Shown here: piece after piece, positions 18,173 through 26,573 of the stretch
How positions within the stretch are numbered: position 1 is the first letter of the stretch
Layout: the number at the start of each line of letters is the position of its first letter
Assembly (NCBI RefSeq): GCF_025950235.1
Contig: NZ_JAPDDT010000006.1
Span: 1 to 64,000 of the forward strand
Source: Luteolibacter arcticus
Lineage (GTDB): Bacteria; Verrucomicrobiota; Verrucomicrobiia; Verrucomicrobiales; Akkermansiaceae
DNA length: 64,000 bases
Direction of reading: 5' to 3'
Notes under the pieces: model-generated
Databases searched by the model: none
The model's input: only the letters and a program-made list of their open reading frames with translations
What the model was told of the DNA's origin: nothing
Made by a program: the position numbers and the translations under genes

Positions 18173-18688
18173 ATGCTGATCGGCACCCACACCTTGCTAC
18201 CCGTATGCCTCGGTCTGGTGGCGGAAAACGTGTCGCTCGCCAAGGGGCGGGGGCACGTCTTCCCGCCATGGGGCCTGGTGGCGATCGGGGTCTTCGGGGC
18301 GCTGCCGGATCTGTGCACGCCGCATGTGTCGCTGGATGCGCGCTACGCAAGCTGGTCGCACACGCTATGGTTCCTCGGCGCGATGATTCCCGTCACGGGG
18401 ATGGTCGCCTCGTTTTTCGGGAAGGAAGGCCGGTGGAGGCTGGCGCTGGCGTGCTGGCTGGCCGTGCTGCTCCACCTGATCGGTGACGCGGTGGCGGGCG
18501 GGATCGCGTGGCTGCAGCCATGGCGGCCGGATGTGATCGGCGAGTACTACATTCCGGCGGCCGACTGGCTGTGGTACGACATCGGCTTCGTGCTGCTGAC
18601 CTGGGTCTTGGTGCGCTTGCGGCCGCATGCGGAGGCGCGCGGCATGGAAGACAAAGCGGCCGCGAGCACGCCGGAAACCCAGGCGTGA
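18173..18688 (+). CDS. Membrane-bound metal-dependent hydrolase family (YdjM-like) protein
   Basis: 171 aa. Pattern of the PF04307/YdjM family: N-terminal MLIGTHTLLPV, then FGALPDL, then 'RYASWSHTLWF', then LLHLIGDAVAGGIAWLQPW. The His and Asp residues (THT, PDL, SHT, HLIGD) are where family members bind metal. About four membrane helices. The in vivo substrate of this family is unclear. The 3' 142 bases overlap the convergent gene on the minus strand. Confidence 0.72.
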   Translation: MLIGTHTLLPVCLGLVAENVSLAKGRGHVFPPWGLVAIGVFGALPDLCTPHVSLDARYASWSHTLWFLGAMIPVTGMVASFFGKEGRWRLALACWLAVLLHLIGDAVAGGIAWLQPWRPDVIGEYYIPAADWLWYDIGFVLLTWVLVRLRPHAEARGMEDKAAASTPETQA

Positions 18689-19143
18689 AGGTCGCGGGTG
18701 ACTGTGGACGGCAAGCTCCGCGACTTCCAACCGGCGGCCAGACGCTTGGCCAGCCGTTTTTCGGCCGCACCCGTCAGGCCGGCGAATGACACGCCTTTCT
18801 CGCCGCGCAGCCAGCGGGCGAAGGGCGTTCTCTTGCCCGCGGCGGCTTCGCCGAATTGCCGCAAGAGGTGCTCGCGGGGGATGATCAGGATTTCACCGGC
18901 GTGGTGGCCCGGCAGGCGCGTCCACTTCCAATCCTCGCCTTCCTGCCCGCCGAAACAGCCGAAAAGGCCCGGTTTCAGGAAGATCCGGTGGTCCTTGCCC
19001 CACACCACTCCTTCACCGGAATCATTGAACCACAACCACAACTCGTCATGCAGCCGGTGCTGCCAGCGGCGAGATGCCCCGCGCAGGTCGCCCCGGAGGT
19101 GCCATGCCTCAAAACCCTCGTTTTGCCACCAGCATTCGAACAT
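18547..19143 (-). CDS. Hypothetical protein (Trp-rich), 3' end overlaps convergent gene
   Basis: 198 aa. Codon choice from 19143 to about 18690 is clearly coding (GC-rich third positions). The protein opens MFECWWQNEGFEAWHLRGDLRG and contains DELWLWFNDSGEGVVWGKDHRIFL and LPGHHAGEILIIPREHLLRQFGE. It has no signal peptide and no recognised family. The last 47 codons are antisense to the YdjM-like gene and are low-quality (SSMPRASACGRKRTK). Either the genes truly overlap tail to tail or the original stop was lost by a frameshift near 18690. Confidence 0.62.
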   Translation of the reverse strand: MFECWWQNEGFEAWHLRGDLRGASRRWQHRLHDELWLWFNDSGEGVVWGKDHRIFLKPGLFGCFGGQEGEDWKWTRLPGHHAGEILIIPREHLLRQFGEAAAGKRTPFARWLRGEKGVSFAGLTGAAEKRLAKRLAAGWKSRSLPSTVTRDLHAWVSGVLAAALSSMPRASACGRKRTKTQVSSTKPMSYHSQSAAGM

Positions 19144-19205
19144 GCGGAAAATTGTTGCGAATCATTCGCAATAGCAAGGCATCAATTTCCGGATGGGAAA
19201 TGGGA

Positions 19206-19326
19206 GGGGTAACAACGAAACGGGCAAAAAGGCGAAATTTGAAGACAGCGACGGCCCGGGGCCGGCGGGTCCAGACCGGGCAACCCGGCTCTGTTTTCGC
19301 CTGTTTCGCCGATTTCGTTGTTCCCC
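19206..19326. repeat. 121-bp imperfect inverted repeat
   Basis: Left arm 19206-19237 (AACAACGAAACGGGCAAAAA, then GGCGAAA) and right arm 19295-19326 (TTTCGCCTGTTTCGCCGA, then TTTCGTTGTT) are inverted copies with about 26 of 32 matching, allowing one shift. The centre is GC-rich and can fold. It fills the gap between two minus-strand genes, just past the beta-lactamase-like stop and just upstream of the gene starting at 19143. It could be a 3' structure, a leader hairpin or a dispersed repeat. Confidence 0.65.
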
Positions 19327-19340
19327 CCGATTCGACCGGC

Positions 19341-20945
19341 CTAGCGCTTCTTTGCGGTGTGTTTGCCGTTCTGGTGGAGGATCAGGCCGGTGACCTTGTC
19401 CGCGGCGTCGCGCTGGAACTCGATCGCGGCTTCCACCACGTCGTATTCGAAGTAGTCGGGCTTGCTGGCGAAAACCGGCATCTCGGGCTGGCCGGTGAGC
19501 TGGGCCATGAGCGTGTCGTCCTTCCGGGTGATCGTGAAGACCTTGCCGGGAAAAAGGGCATACTCGCCCGCGTAGGCGTCGAGGGCTTCGGCGGTGGGAA
19601 ACTCGACGGTCGGGGCATCGCCGCTTCGCTTTGCCGGGACTTCGCGGCCATTCTGGTGGAGCACCAGCGAGCTGACGGCGTCTTCCTCGCGACCGAACTG
19701 CAGCTCGGCGACGACCGCATCATAGCGAAAGCGGTCCTTGCCGATGCACTTCACGGGGAAGAAGGGCTGTCCGGTCAGGCGCACGTGGAGATGGTCGTCG
19801 CGGCGGACGACGGTGAAGCGAGCTTGCGGCCCCGACTCGAAGACGCCGGTGAAGGCATCGAGCTCCTCCGCGGAAAGCTTTTGTTCGGGGGCGTCCGAGT
19901 GCTTGTCGTCGCGGGTCTTGCCAAACAACGATGCCGGTCCGAACGCGGTGTTGTTGACCAACGCGACGCGGATGATCTTGAGGTCAGGGATCACCTGTAG
20001 CGCGGAGCGATAGCCGCCGGTCCCGCCGCTGTGGCTGTATTCGCGGTGCCCGTCGATCTTGTCGATCATGATGCCCAGCCCGATCTCGGCCCCGCTATCT
20101 TCGTAGGGAGCGTGCACCGTGAGCATGCCCTTGATCGCTGCGGAAAGCGGTGTCTTGTCGGGCTCTAACAAGGCTTGGCCGAAGGTGACCAAGTCGGCTG
20201 CGGTCGAGCGCAGCGCTCCGGCTCCGGCCATCGCCTGGAAGGTCCACGAGTGGCTTGGCTTGGCGCCATTGTAGGGCGGGGCGAGCCGCATCTGCTGGGC
20301 CTCACCGGGTAGGACCATGGTGTCCTTCATGCCGAGCGGACCGGTGATCTTTTCCGCGACGAGATCGGCGTAGCTTTTTCCGTGAATGCCGGAGATCAAC
20401 TCGCCTAACAGGCCGACGCCGTAGTTTGAATACGACGAGGGAAAGGGCGGCGCATGAGGCAGCTCGGCTTTCGCGAGGAACTTGAGCGCGTCGTTGCGGT
20501 CGTAGGCCTTATAGGGATCCTTCGAGAGAGCGTTGAACCACCCCATGTTATCCGGCAGCCGCGGCAACCCGCTGGTGTGGGTGGAAAGCTGGACCAGCGT
20601 GATGGCGGCCACGTCCGGATCGATGAAGGAGACCTGCCCGTCTAACAGCTCCTTCAGCGTGCTATCGAGGCGGACCTTCTTGTGCTCCACTGCATCGGCG
20701 AGCAGCAGGCCGGTGAAGACCTTGGTGATGGAGCCGATTTCGAAGACGCGGTTTTCGGGAGCGATGTCGGCGGGCTCCAACTTGCCCGCTGCGGCGAAGC
20801 GGGTGGTGCCTGCGATGGATTCGGCGGTGACGATGCCACCGGCGGGCAACTTGGCCCCAGCCTTCTCCGCGATCTCGTGGAGCGGCTGTGCTGCTAGGGC
20901 AGGGCACACGGCTGCCAAGACGATGAGCAGGCGGGAGAGGCGCAT
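19341..20945 (-). CDS. Serine beta-lactamase/D-Ala-D-Ala-type hydrolase with two C-terminal beta domains
   Basis: 534 aa. Signal peptide (MRLSRLLIVLAAVCPALAAQ), then the class C/esterase fold: S72-I-T-K75, Y172-S-N174 and H305-S-G-G. All three active-site motifs are intact. After about residue 350 come two similar beta-rich units with 'LTGQPFFPV', YDAVVAELQF, LVLHQNG and again LTGQPEMPVF, YDVVEAAIEF, LILHQNG, resembling DUF3471-type lipocalin-like modules. Likely a periplasmic esterase or peptidase, not necessarily a drug-resistance enzyme. Leucine pairs are often encoded CTG-TTA before a G (for example 20165, 20405, 20642). Confidence 0.87.
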   Translation of the reverse strand: MRLSRLLIVLAAVCPALAAQPLHEIAEKAGAKLPAGGIVTAESIAGTTRFAAAGKLEPADIAPENRVFEIGSITKVFTGLLLADAVEHKKVRLDSTLKELLDGQVSFIDPDVAAITLVQLSTHTSGLPRLPDNMGWFNALSKDPYKAYDRNDALKFLAKAELPHAPPFPSSYSNYGVGLLGELISGIHGKSYADLVAEKITGPLGMKDTMVLPGEAQQMRLAPPYNGAKPSHSWTFQAMAGAGALRSTAADLVTFGQALLEPDKTPLSAAIKGMLTVHAPYEDSGAEIGLGIMIDKIDGHREYSHSGGTGGYRSALQVIPDLKIIRVALVNNTAFGPASLFGKTRDDKHSDAPEQKLSAEELDAFTGVFESGPQARFTVVRRDDHLHVRLTGQPFFPVKCIGKDRFRYDAVVAELQFGREEDAVSSLVLHQNGREVPAKRSGDAPTVEFPTAEALDAYAGEYALFPGKVFTITRKDDTLMAQLTGQPEMPVFASKPDYFEYDVVEAAIEFQRDAADKVTGLILHQNGKHTAKKR

Positions 20946-21052
20946 GCTCGCGATGCTGTGATGAAACGGGATCGGCGGCGAGTTGGATGTGGCGCGAGGT
21001 TTGGAACTCCACTGGGAGCTTGAGCTACCCGGGAGTGCCGGATTTCAGATCG

Positions 21053-21123
21053 GCCTGAATGGTCCTTCGCTGCCGGTCTCGGCTCCATCTGCCATTCAGG
21101 CGGGATAAATGCCGCGATCCCAG
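21053..21123. repeat. Intergenic hairpin plus copy of the GCGGGAT palindrome motif
   Basis: GCCTGAATGG (21053-21062) and CCATTCAGGC (21092-21101) form a perfect 10-bp stem. It is followed by GCGGGATAAATGCCGCG (from 21100) and ATCCCAG, close to GCGGGATGAATCCCGCG and GTCCCAG at 605-627. It lies in the 225-bp gap between minus-strand genes and may be the 3' structure of the upstream gene (21171-22304), though no T-run follows the stem. Confidence 0.55.
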
Positions 21124-21170
21124 TGCCACCCGGCGATGCCAAGCACCCGCTCCTAGCGGCGAACACAAAC

Positions 21171-22304
21171 TCAGCCGAACAACGGCCTGCCGGGGCGACG
21201 GGAGTCCAGAAACTCAAGCCGGGTATCGGCCGGCACGCCTGCCTTGCGCGCGGCTTCGCGAATGCGGGCGAGGCTTCGTTCACCATCGAAAATCAGGAAG
21301 TCCATGTAGGCCAGTCGCTCGCCGGTCGCTCCACCCAAGGGGATGCCGCTGCGGTCCTGTTCCAGGGCCGAGACGATCACGTCCGTCATCGCCTCGCGGA
21401 CCTCCACTTCATTTCCTTTCGGCAGATCGGCAGAGGAGAAGGACAGGTAAACCCATGCCGCTCCCATCTCGAGGAAAGGATCCTCGAACTTCTTCGGCTC
21501 GTCGAAAAAGGAACCCAGCACGGGGAAGCATCCGCACGATCCGCCCATGGTGTCCATGCGACGAGCGGCGCTCCGCTTCGCCGGTGGAATCGAGTAGCCA
21601 TTCCAAGTATCCACAGGCGAGAGCATCTTCCAACCACGGGACGCGCGAGTCTCCTCAACGAACTCCTTCAACTCCGTGATCGGCATCGATTCCGCGAGCC
21701 GCTTTTGGCTGAACTGGATGCTCCCGACCCAGCGGGTGGTGCCGAATTCACCGAGGATCTCATCGAGCACCAGGAACAGCGCCTGCATGCACAAGCGTTC
21801 CTCCGCCTTTTCGATCAAGGGATGCCATAGCATCAGGTGCACCTTTTCCTTTTCCTCATCAATCTCCGGAGTGAGCCAAAACTCAATCGGGCGGAACTTC
21901 AGATCATCGTCCACCAGGGTGAAGTCTCCCACTTCCTCCTCAGGTTGACGCGAGGCGTAAAAGGTCCAATTTTCGATGCCGGGCAAGCGTTTCAGCCATT
22001 GGTCCGCCAGAATTTGCCGGTACATGACCCCTTCACCCGACAATGTGAAGGAGTGGAAGCCTTTCTCGGTGCCGGGTCCGAAGACCCATGCCATCCCGGG
22101 CAGGAACTCATCGACCTTTGGCGATACGATCGACGGAAGCTGCTTGCGGTCTCCCTGGTTGTGGATGTCGCGCAATTCTTCCGCCGCGGACGCAAACCAA
22201 TCCCAGAAAGCGGCGGCGCGCTGGTTGAAGGTGAACTCGGCCGGTGCCTGCGGATGCTCAAGTGATTGCTGACCCTTTCCGAAGAGGCGGCTAAGAAACG
22301 ACAT
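21171..22304 (-). CDS. Uncharacterised cytoplasmic protein, 377 aa
   Basis: Starts at the ATG at 22304 (MSFLSRLFGKGQQSL). Conserved-looking stretches include FWDWFASAAEELRDI, EFLPGMAWVFGPG, GFHSFTLSGEG, NWTFYASRQPEEEV, 'RPIEFWLTPEIDEE', VHLMLWHPLIEK and 'LVLDEILGEFGTTRWVGSI'. They give the impression of a known but unnamed bacterial family of single-domain acidic proteins. The second half (about 255-377) carries GSCGCFPVLGSFFDEPKKF and may be a separate domain. No signal peptide. It follows the 92-aa gene by 11 nt, so the two are probably one operon. I cannot name a function. Confidence 0.65.
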   Translation of the reverse strand: MSFLSRLFGKGQQSLEHPQAPAEFTFNQRAAAFWDWFASAAEELRDIHNQGDRKQLPSIVSPKVDEFLPGMAWVFGPGTEKGFHSFTLSGEGVMYRQILADQWLKRLPGIENWTFYASRQPEEEVGDFTLVDDDLKFRPIEFWLTPEIDEEKEKVHLMLWHPLIEKAEERLCMQALFLVLDEILGEFGTTRWVGSIQFSQKRLAESMPITELKEFVEETRASRGWKMLSPVDTWNGYSIPPAKRSAARRMDTMGGSCGCFPVLGSFFDEPKKFEDPFLEMGAAWVYLSFSSADLPKGNEVEVREAMTDVIVSALEQDRSGIPLGGATGERLAYMDFLIFDGERSLARIREAARKAGVPADTRLEFLDSRRPGRPLFG

Positions 22305-22315
22305 GGCCCGGATTG

Positions 22316-22594
22316 TTAGGAATCGATCGCGACGAAGGCACCCTTCAAATACCTGCACCGGAAAGGCGGCGCGCTCTTTATCGGATCCCAGCCGTGGGCG
22401 CGGGCGTAGTCGATGGCGAGCGGGACCATCTCGTGGTTCACCACGCGCGGAACATCCGCGATGAGATGCTGCCCTGCGGCGGAGGCGCTCATTTCCACCC
22501 ACAGCTCGTTCTTGCCCGCGCGGTTGCGGTAGATCCAGCGGTAGTGCGTGTCGCGGTGGTTGATGGCCTTGAGGCCTCTGGTCGGGAAAGACAT
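22316..22594 (-). CDS. Small hypothetical protein, 92 aa
   Basis: ATG at 22594. The protein opens MSFPTRGLKAINHRDTHYRW and is basic and aromatic-rich. It contains ELWVEMSASAAGQHLIADVP and ends FRCRYLKGAFVAIDS. No signal peptide or membrane segment. It lies directly upstream of the 377-aa gene with 11 nt between. Family unknown. Confidence 0.6.
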   Translation of the reverse strand: MSFPTRGLKAINHRDTHYRWIYRNRAGKNELWVEMSASAAGQHLIADVPRVVNHEMVPLAIDYARAHGWDPIKSAPPFRCRYLKGAFVAIDS

Positions 22595-22662
22595 GGGTGG
22601 AGAATGAGATAGTCGGCGGTCACGGTCGATTCCCGATCCGACCTTCGCCACGAAAAACAAAA

Positions 22663-22700
22663 CGGCCCGCTCCCGGCGGACGATGCGCGGGAGCGGGCCG
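22663..22700 (-). terminator. Rho-independent terminator of the lipoprotein gene
   Basis: A perfect 12-bp GC-rich stem, CGGCCCGCTCCC (22663-22674) with GGGAGCGGGCCG (22689-22700), and a 14-nt loop. Read on the minus strand it is followed by TTTTGTTTTT. It lies 24 nt past the stop of the minus-strand gene at 22725. It is the clearest terminator in the window. Confidence 0.88.
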
Positions 22701-22724
22701 TGGGAAAAGTCGAGCGCGGGCGGA

Positions 22725-23330
22725 TCAGTTTCCGGCTTTGGGCAGGATGCCGTCCCGCTCCATGTTCAGCATCAGGTTGCGGTACATGTTCTCATGCACC
22801 TTCGGGTACACGGAGGTGGGGGAGGCGAAAGGGGCGGCCACGATCAGTGGCAGCCAGAAGGCGGTCGTCATGCTGTCTTCCAGGATGTATTGGCGCGACT
22901 TGCCGGAAGAGGTCCGGGCGGTGGCGGTCAGCTTGAAGTGGTCGGTCCCGAAGCCCGGGATGGTGAAGAGCGAGAAGCCGCTGATGAACCCCGATGCAAA
23001 CGCGACGCCGGCATTGCCATGATTGAGGACGTCCACGTCCACATGGACGGCACCGCCCTTGCCCTGGCTCACGGAGGAGAAGCGTTCGCTCTTGTTGAAG
23101 GCGTCGACCATCGGCTTTGCGAAGTGGGTGCTGGTGCCCGCGGGGGTCTCGGTGCGAGCACCGCCGGTGTTGCCTCGACCGGACGTCATCGTGTAGGTCA
23201 GGGGAATCTTCTTCACGTTCGTGGCCGGTGTGTCGGCCACTTGGGGAAGCTTGTTGCCGGAGAAGGAGGCGCAACTCGTCGCGAGCAGGGAAACGCCAGC
23301 GAGGGACAGCAGGGTGCGGATCAATTTCAT
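22725..23330 (-). CDS. Predicted lipoprotein, 201 aa
   Basis: Lipobox LATSC at the end of a typical signal (MKLIRTLLSLAGVSLLATSC). The mature part contains VHVDVDVLNHGNAGVAFASG and SGFSLFTIPGFGTDHFKLT, then TSSGKSRQYILEDSMTTAFW and the hydrophobic stretch LPLIVAAPFASP. This arrangement resembles small outer-membrane lipoproteins with a beta domain and one hydrophobic hairpin. No family named with confidence. A strong terminator follows. Confidence 0.72.
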   Translation of the reverse strand: MKLIRTLLSLAGVSLLATSCASFSGNKLPQVADTPATNVKKIPLTYTMTSGRGNTGGARTETPAGTSTHFAKPMVDAFNKSERFSSVSQGKGGAVHVDVDVLNHGNAGVAFASGFISGFSLFTIPGFGTDHFKLTATARTSSGKSRQYILEDSMTTAFWLPLIVAAPFASPTSVYPKVHENMYRNLMLNMERDGILPKAGN

Positions 23331-23475
23331 GGAATCAGTAAGGGAAGGTGAGCGACGGAAGGTCTGATCCCGTCGCCCGGCGGCGGAGGCTGGTAGCTTG
23401 CTCCGGCACAGGTCAATGACCAGGATGTGACACGAGGGAATCGTGCCGCGTCATGCAGTCGGGCGGCAGACTATC

Positions 23476-24759
23476 TCAGATCGCCGTCAGCACTTCATCG
23501 AAAACCGTGAGCGTATCATCGAGATCCGCTTCGGTGTGCGCGAGGCTGAGGAAGCCGGTTTCGTAGGGGCTCGGGGCGATGTAGATGCCCTTGTCGAGGC
23601 AGCCCCAGAAGAACTTCTTAAACAGTTCCAGGTCCTGCTTCATCACGTCGTCCACGTTGACGATCTCGCGGTCGGTGAAGAACAGGCAGAACATCGAGCC
23701 GGTGCGGTTGAATCGGTAGGGCATGCCCTTCGCGTCTAACAGCGAGCGCAGGCCGGCTTCGAAATGCGCGCCGAGTTGTTCGAGGCGGGGGAAGCCGGAG
23801 ACCTTGCCGAGCTCCTTGAGCTGGGCGAGGCCGGCGGCCATCGCGAGCGGGTTGCCGGAAAGCGTGCCGGCCTGATAGACCGGGCCGAGCGGCGCGAGCA
23901 TGTCCATCACATCGGCTCGGCCGCCGAAGGCACCGACCGGCAATCCGCCGCCGATGACCTTGCCGAAGCAGCTCAGGTCGGGTGTTAGATTTTCGATGCC
24001 TTGCACGCCGGCCTTGCCGAGGCGGAAGCCGGTCATGACTTCGTCGAAGATGAGCAGCGCGCCGTGCTTCTTCGTGATGGAAGACAGCAGGTCGAGGTAG
24101 CCGGGCTTCGGGAAAACGAGGCCGGCATTCGCGGGGTAAGACTCCACGATAATCGCGGCGATCTGCTCGCCTTGTTCGTCGAAGACTTTCTCCAACGCCG
24201 CCACGTCATTGTAGGGCAGCACGATGGTCTTCTCGGCGAAGGCCCTCGGCACACCGGCGGAATCGGGCTCGCCATGTGTTAGAGCGCCGGAACCGGCGGC
24301 CACGAGCAGCGAATCACTATGACCATGGTAGCAGCCATTGAACTTCACGATGTAGTCGCGCTTGGTGAAGCCGCGGGCGAGGCGGATCGCGGACATGGTC
24401 GCCTCGGTGCCGGAGGAGCACATGCGGACCTTTTCCACGGAGGGCACCCAGTCGCAGATGACGCGCGCCATCTCGACCTCGAAGGGATTCGGGATGCCGA
24501 AGGAGATGCCGTCCTTGGCGACCTCGTGGATCGTATTCGTCACCACGGTCGGCGCGTGGCCGAGGATGTTCGGCCCCCACGAGCCGATGTAGTCGATGTA
24601 GGTCTTGCCATCCACGTCCTCGATGCGGCTGCCCTTGGCGCGGCGGACGAAGAAAGGCTCGCCGCCGACATTACGGAAGGCGCGGACGGGGGAGTTCACA
24701 CCGCCGGGGATCTTCTCCTTGGCGGCGGCGAAAAGTTTCTGGGAAAGCGGACCGGTCAC
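23476..24759 (-). CDS. hemL: Glutamate-1-semialdehyde 2,1-aminomutase
   Basis: 427 aa from a GTG at 24759; upstream in-frame codons lie in repeat-like DNA. PLP-dependent class-III aminotransferase. Motifs: PGGVNSPVRAF, IDYIGSWGPNILGH, CSSGTEATMSAIRLARG, FNGCYHGHSD, LLIFDEVMTGFR, and the PLP lysine in 'SCFGKVIGGGLPVGAFGG'. Length equals the family norm. Reaction: converts glutamate-1-semialdehyde to 5-aminolevulinate in C5-pathway tetrapyrrole synthesis, in the cytoplasm. Confidence 0.96.
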   Translation of the reverse strand: MTGPLSQKLFAAAKEKIPGGVNSPVRAFRNVGGEPFFVRRAKGSRIEDVDGKTYIDYIGSWGPNILGHAPTVVTNTIHEVAKDGISFGIPNPFEVEMARVICDWVPSVEKVRMCSSGTEATMSAIRLARGFTKRDYIVKFNGCYHGHSDSLLVAAGSGALTHGEPDSAGVPRAFAEKTIVLPYNDVAALEKVFDEQGEQIAAIIVESYPANAGLVFPKPGYLDLLSSITKKHGALLIFDEVMTGFRLGKAGVQGIENLTPDLSCFGKVIGGGLPVGAFGGRADVMDMLAPLGPVYQAGTLSGNPLAMAAGLAQLKELGKVSGFPRLEQLGAHFEAGLRSLLDAKGMPYRFNRTGSMFCLFFTDREIVNVDDVMKQDLELFKKFFWGCLDKGIYIAPSPYETGFLSLAHTEADLDDTLTVFDEVLTAI

Positions 24760-24834
24760 GGGGGGAGGGTGAACGGGGAAGGGATGTTCGCCAAGGATTC
24801 GATGGACGGGTGTGGTCGCCAGCAGTAGTTCGGA

Positions 24835-24886
24835 GGCTCCGCGCACCCAGCGGAGCTTCACTCGCAGCGGCTCCGCGCACCCAGCG
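24835..24886. repeat. 18-bp direct repeat, period 34
   Basis: GGCTCCGCGCACCCAGCG occurs at 24835-24852 and again, identical, at 24869-24886. It lies between the hemL start and the dienelactone hydrolase remnant. It may mark the rearrangement that truncated that copy. Confidence 0.7.
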
Positions 24887-24887
24887 T

Positions 24888-24961
24888 TCACGCCCCGAGC
24901 TGCTTCTTGAAAAACTCGGTGGTCCGCTCCCACGCGAGCCTCGCGGGGGCTTGGTCATACC
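24888..24961 (-). pseudogene. 3' remnant of a second dienelactone hydrolase gene
   Basis: In the frame ending at TGA 24888-24890 it reads RYDQAPARLAWERTTEFF followed by KKQLGA. The intact gene at 25473 ends [26 protein letters not shown] is about 80% identical over roughly 66 bases. Nothing upstream of it matches the rest of the gene. The remnant begins 10 bp after the stop of the intervening lipoprotein gene, so a duplicated copy was cut down or a segment recombined. Confidence 0.8.
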
Positions 24962-24970
24962 GCAGCCGGC

Positions 24971-25393
24971 CTACTGCTCGTCTTCGAGATACAAGAAGAA
25001 CTGCCCGCCTTCCTCAGACAGGATCACCCGAACAAATGAGTCAGGCTGAGGTTCGAAAGCAGCCTCCGCCACAATTGTCCCGGGCTTCCACCAAGGCAGC
25101 GTTGTGGTGATCCCTCCAGACGACTTCACCTTTTTATCCAATGCCGATATTTTGGGTGCCAGTGCGGCCTTCGCACCGGGTAAAACGGAGAATCTGGCAG
25201 CCCAGGATGGATCCACGAGCTGACCTCCATGCGCAAACTCCACCATTTTAGAGGTCGGCGGAAGTTCCAACGTGGCGTCCTTTTTTATGGCATTCCGGAC
25301 CTCCACCTCGGTCATCGCACTACCGGAAGGCACCGTAACCTTGTTGCAAGAGGTCAAGCCTACGATCACTGCTGTGAATACCGCTTTCTTCAT
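24971..25393 (-). CDS. Small predicted lipoprotein, 140 aa
   Basis: ATG at 25393. Signal MKKAVFTAVIVGLTSC with lipobox LTSC. The mature part is polar with AMTEVEVRNAIKKDATLELP and ends ILSEEGGQFFLYLEDEQ. It sits between the intact dienelactone hydrolase gene (79 bp away) and that gene's 3' remnant. Codon choice is less GC-biased than its neighbours, consistent with a recent arrival, but this is inference. No family recognised. Confidence 0.65.
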   Translation of the reverse strand: MKKAVFTAVIVGLTSCNKVTVPSGSAMTEVEVRNAIKKDATLELPPTSKMVEFAHGGQLVDPSWAARFSVLPGAKAALAPKISALDKKVKSSGGITTTLPWWKPGTIVAEAAFEPQPDSFVRVILSEEGGQFFLYLEDEQ

Positions 25394-25472
25394 CTGTGGA
25401 TCCACGTTTGCTCGCTGAAAAGTGCAGGTAGTCAAGCCCGATGCCCCCTTTTCGGAAACCGCGAATTGCTCC

Positions 25473-26369
25473 TTACCCGAGCTGCTTCTTGAAAAACCCG
25501 ATGGTCCTTTCCCACGCGAGCTTGGCGGCGGCTTCGTCGTAGCGCGGGGTGGTGTCGTTGTGGAAGCCGTGGTTCACGCCGGGGTAGATGTGGGCCTCGT
25601 ATTTCACGCCGGCCTTCTTGAGCGCCTCCTCATACGCGGGCCAGCCGGCGTTTACACGTTCGTCCTTCTCGGCGAATTGCAGGAGCAGCGCGCCCTTGAT
25701 CTTCGCCGCGTCATCTGCGGGCGGCTGGCCGCCGTAGAAGGGCACCGCCGCGATGACGATATCCGGCAGCCGCACCGCCAGGGTATTCGCCATGCCGCCG
25801 CCGAAGCAGAAGCCGACCGCGCCGACCTTGCCATTGCACAGCGCGTGGGCGTGGAGCCACTGGGTGCCGGCGATGAAATCCTCCTCCATCTCCTCCTTTT
25901 TCCGCTGGGCCTGGCGGTTGCGGCCCTCATCGTCATTACCGGGATAGCCGCCGAGGGGCGTGAGCGCGTCGGGGGCGAAGGCGACGAAGCCGGCGACCGC
26001 GAGCCGCCGTGTGACGTCCTCGATGTAGGGATTCAGCCCGCGGTTCTCGTGGATCACGATCACGCCGGGCAGCTTGCCAGCGGGCTTGGCGGGGCGGGCG
26101 AGGTAGCCGCGCATTTTCCCTGCACCGGCACCCTTCGGTGAATCGTAGTTTTCGTAGGAAACGGTGATCCGCGCGTCGTCCTTCGGCACCTGTTGGGCGA
26201 AGGCATACTGCGGGCTGAGGGCGGCCAGAAGGCCCGCCACGGTCACGCCGCCGACGGCGAATTGCGACGCGCGCTCCAAGAATCCGCGCCGCCCGACCTG
26301 GCCGTGCACGTATTCATCGTAGAGATCGAGCAGCTCCTGCGGGAAGTCGTGGGCGGTTTTTCGGTCCAT
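25473..26369 (-). CDS. Dienelactone hydrolase family protein with Tat-type signal
   Basis: 298 aa from the ATG at 26369. Residues 26-33 (GRRGFLER) and the following hydrophobic helix ([22 protein letters not shown]) form a twin-arginine signal. The alpha/beta-hydrolase triad is Cys188 (GFCFGGG), Asp236 (EKDERV) and His267 (NHGFHN). Cys in place of Ser is the dienelactone hydrolase hallmark. Also seen: [17 protein letters not shown] and PFYGGQP. It is exported folded, so it probably acts on an ester or lactone in the periplasm. A truncated second copy lies at 24888. Confidence 0.9.
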   Translation of the reverse strand: MDRKTAHDFPQELLDLYDEYVHGQVGRRGFLERASQFAVGGVTVAGLLAALSPQYAFAQQVPKDDARITVSYENYDSPKGAGAGKMRGYLARPAKPAGKLPGVIVIHENRGLNPYIEDVTRRLAVAGFVAFAPDALTPLGGYPGNDDEGRNRQAQRKKEEMEEDFIAGTQWLHAHALCNGKVGAVGFCFGGGMANTLAVRLPDIVIAAVPFYGGQPPADDAAKIKGALLLQFAEKDERVNAGWPAYEEALKKAGVKYEAHIYPGVNHGFHNDTTPRYDEAAAKLAWERTIGFFKKQLG

Positions 26370-26573
26370 CCTGATAGAAGAGCGCCTCGGCCGGGAAGTT
26401 GCGAGGGTTTCTCTGCGGGACCAGCCGGCATTTGCCCGGGAGGCCGGCTCAAAGTCGCAGGCGCTGGGATCTAGACCCGCCCCCCGGGAAAATTTCCTGA
26501 ATAGCGGCCCCCTATTTCCCGTCGGAACAAACGCGGAATTTTCTTTCCGCGATGGACACGCTATTTTGATCCC

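Noticed and set aside
19341..20945. Antibiotic-resistance beta-lactamase
   Set aside because: The motifs fit the broad serine hydrolase/esterase family with extra C-terminal domains. Nothing in the sequence shows a drug-resistance role.
22305..22502. N-terminal extension of the 377-aa protein
   Set aside because: The extension is Arg-rich, overlaps the 92-aa gene on the same strand in another frame, and the ATG at 22304 starts the conserved-looking part.
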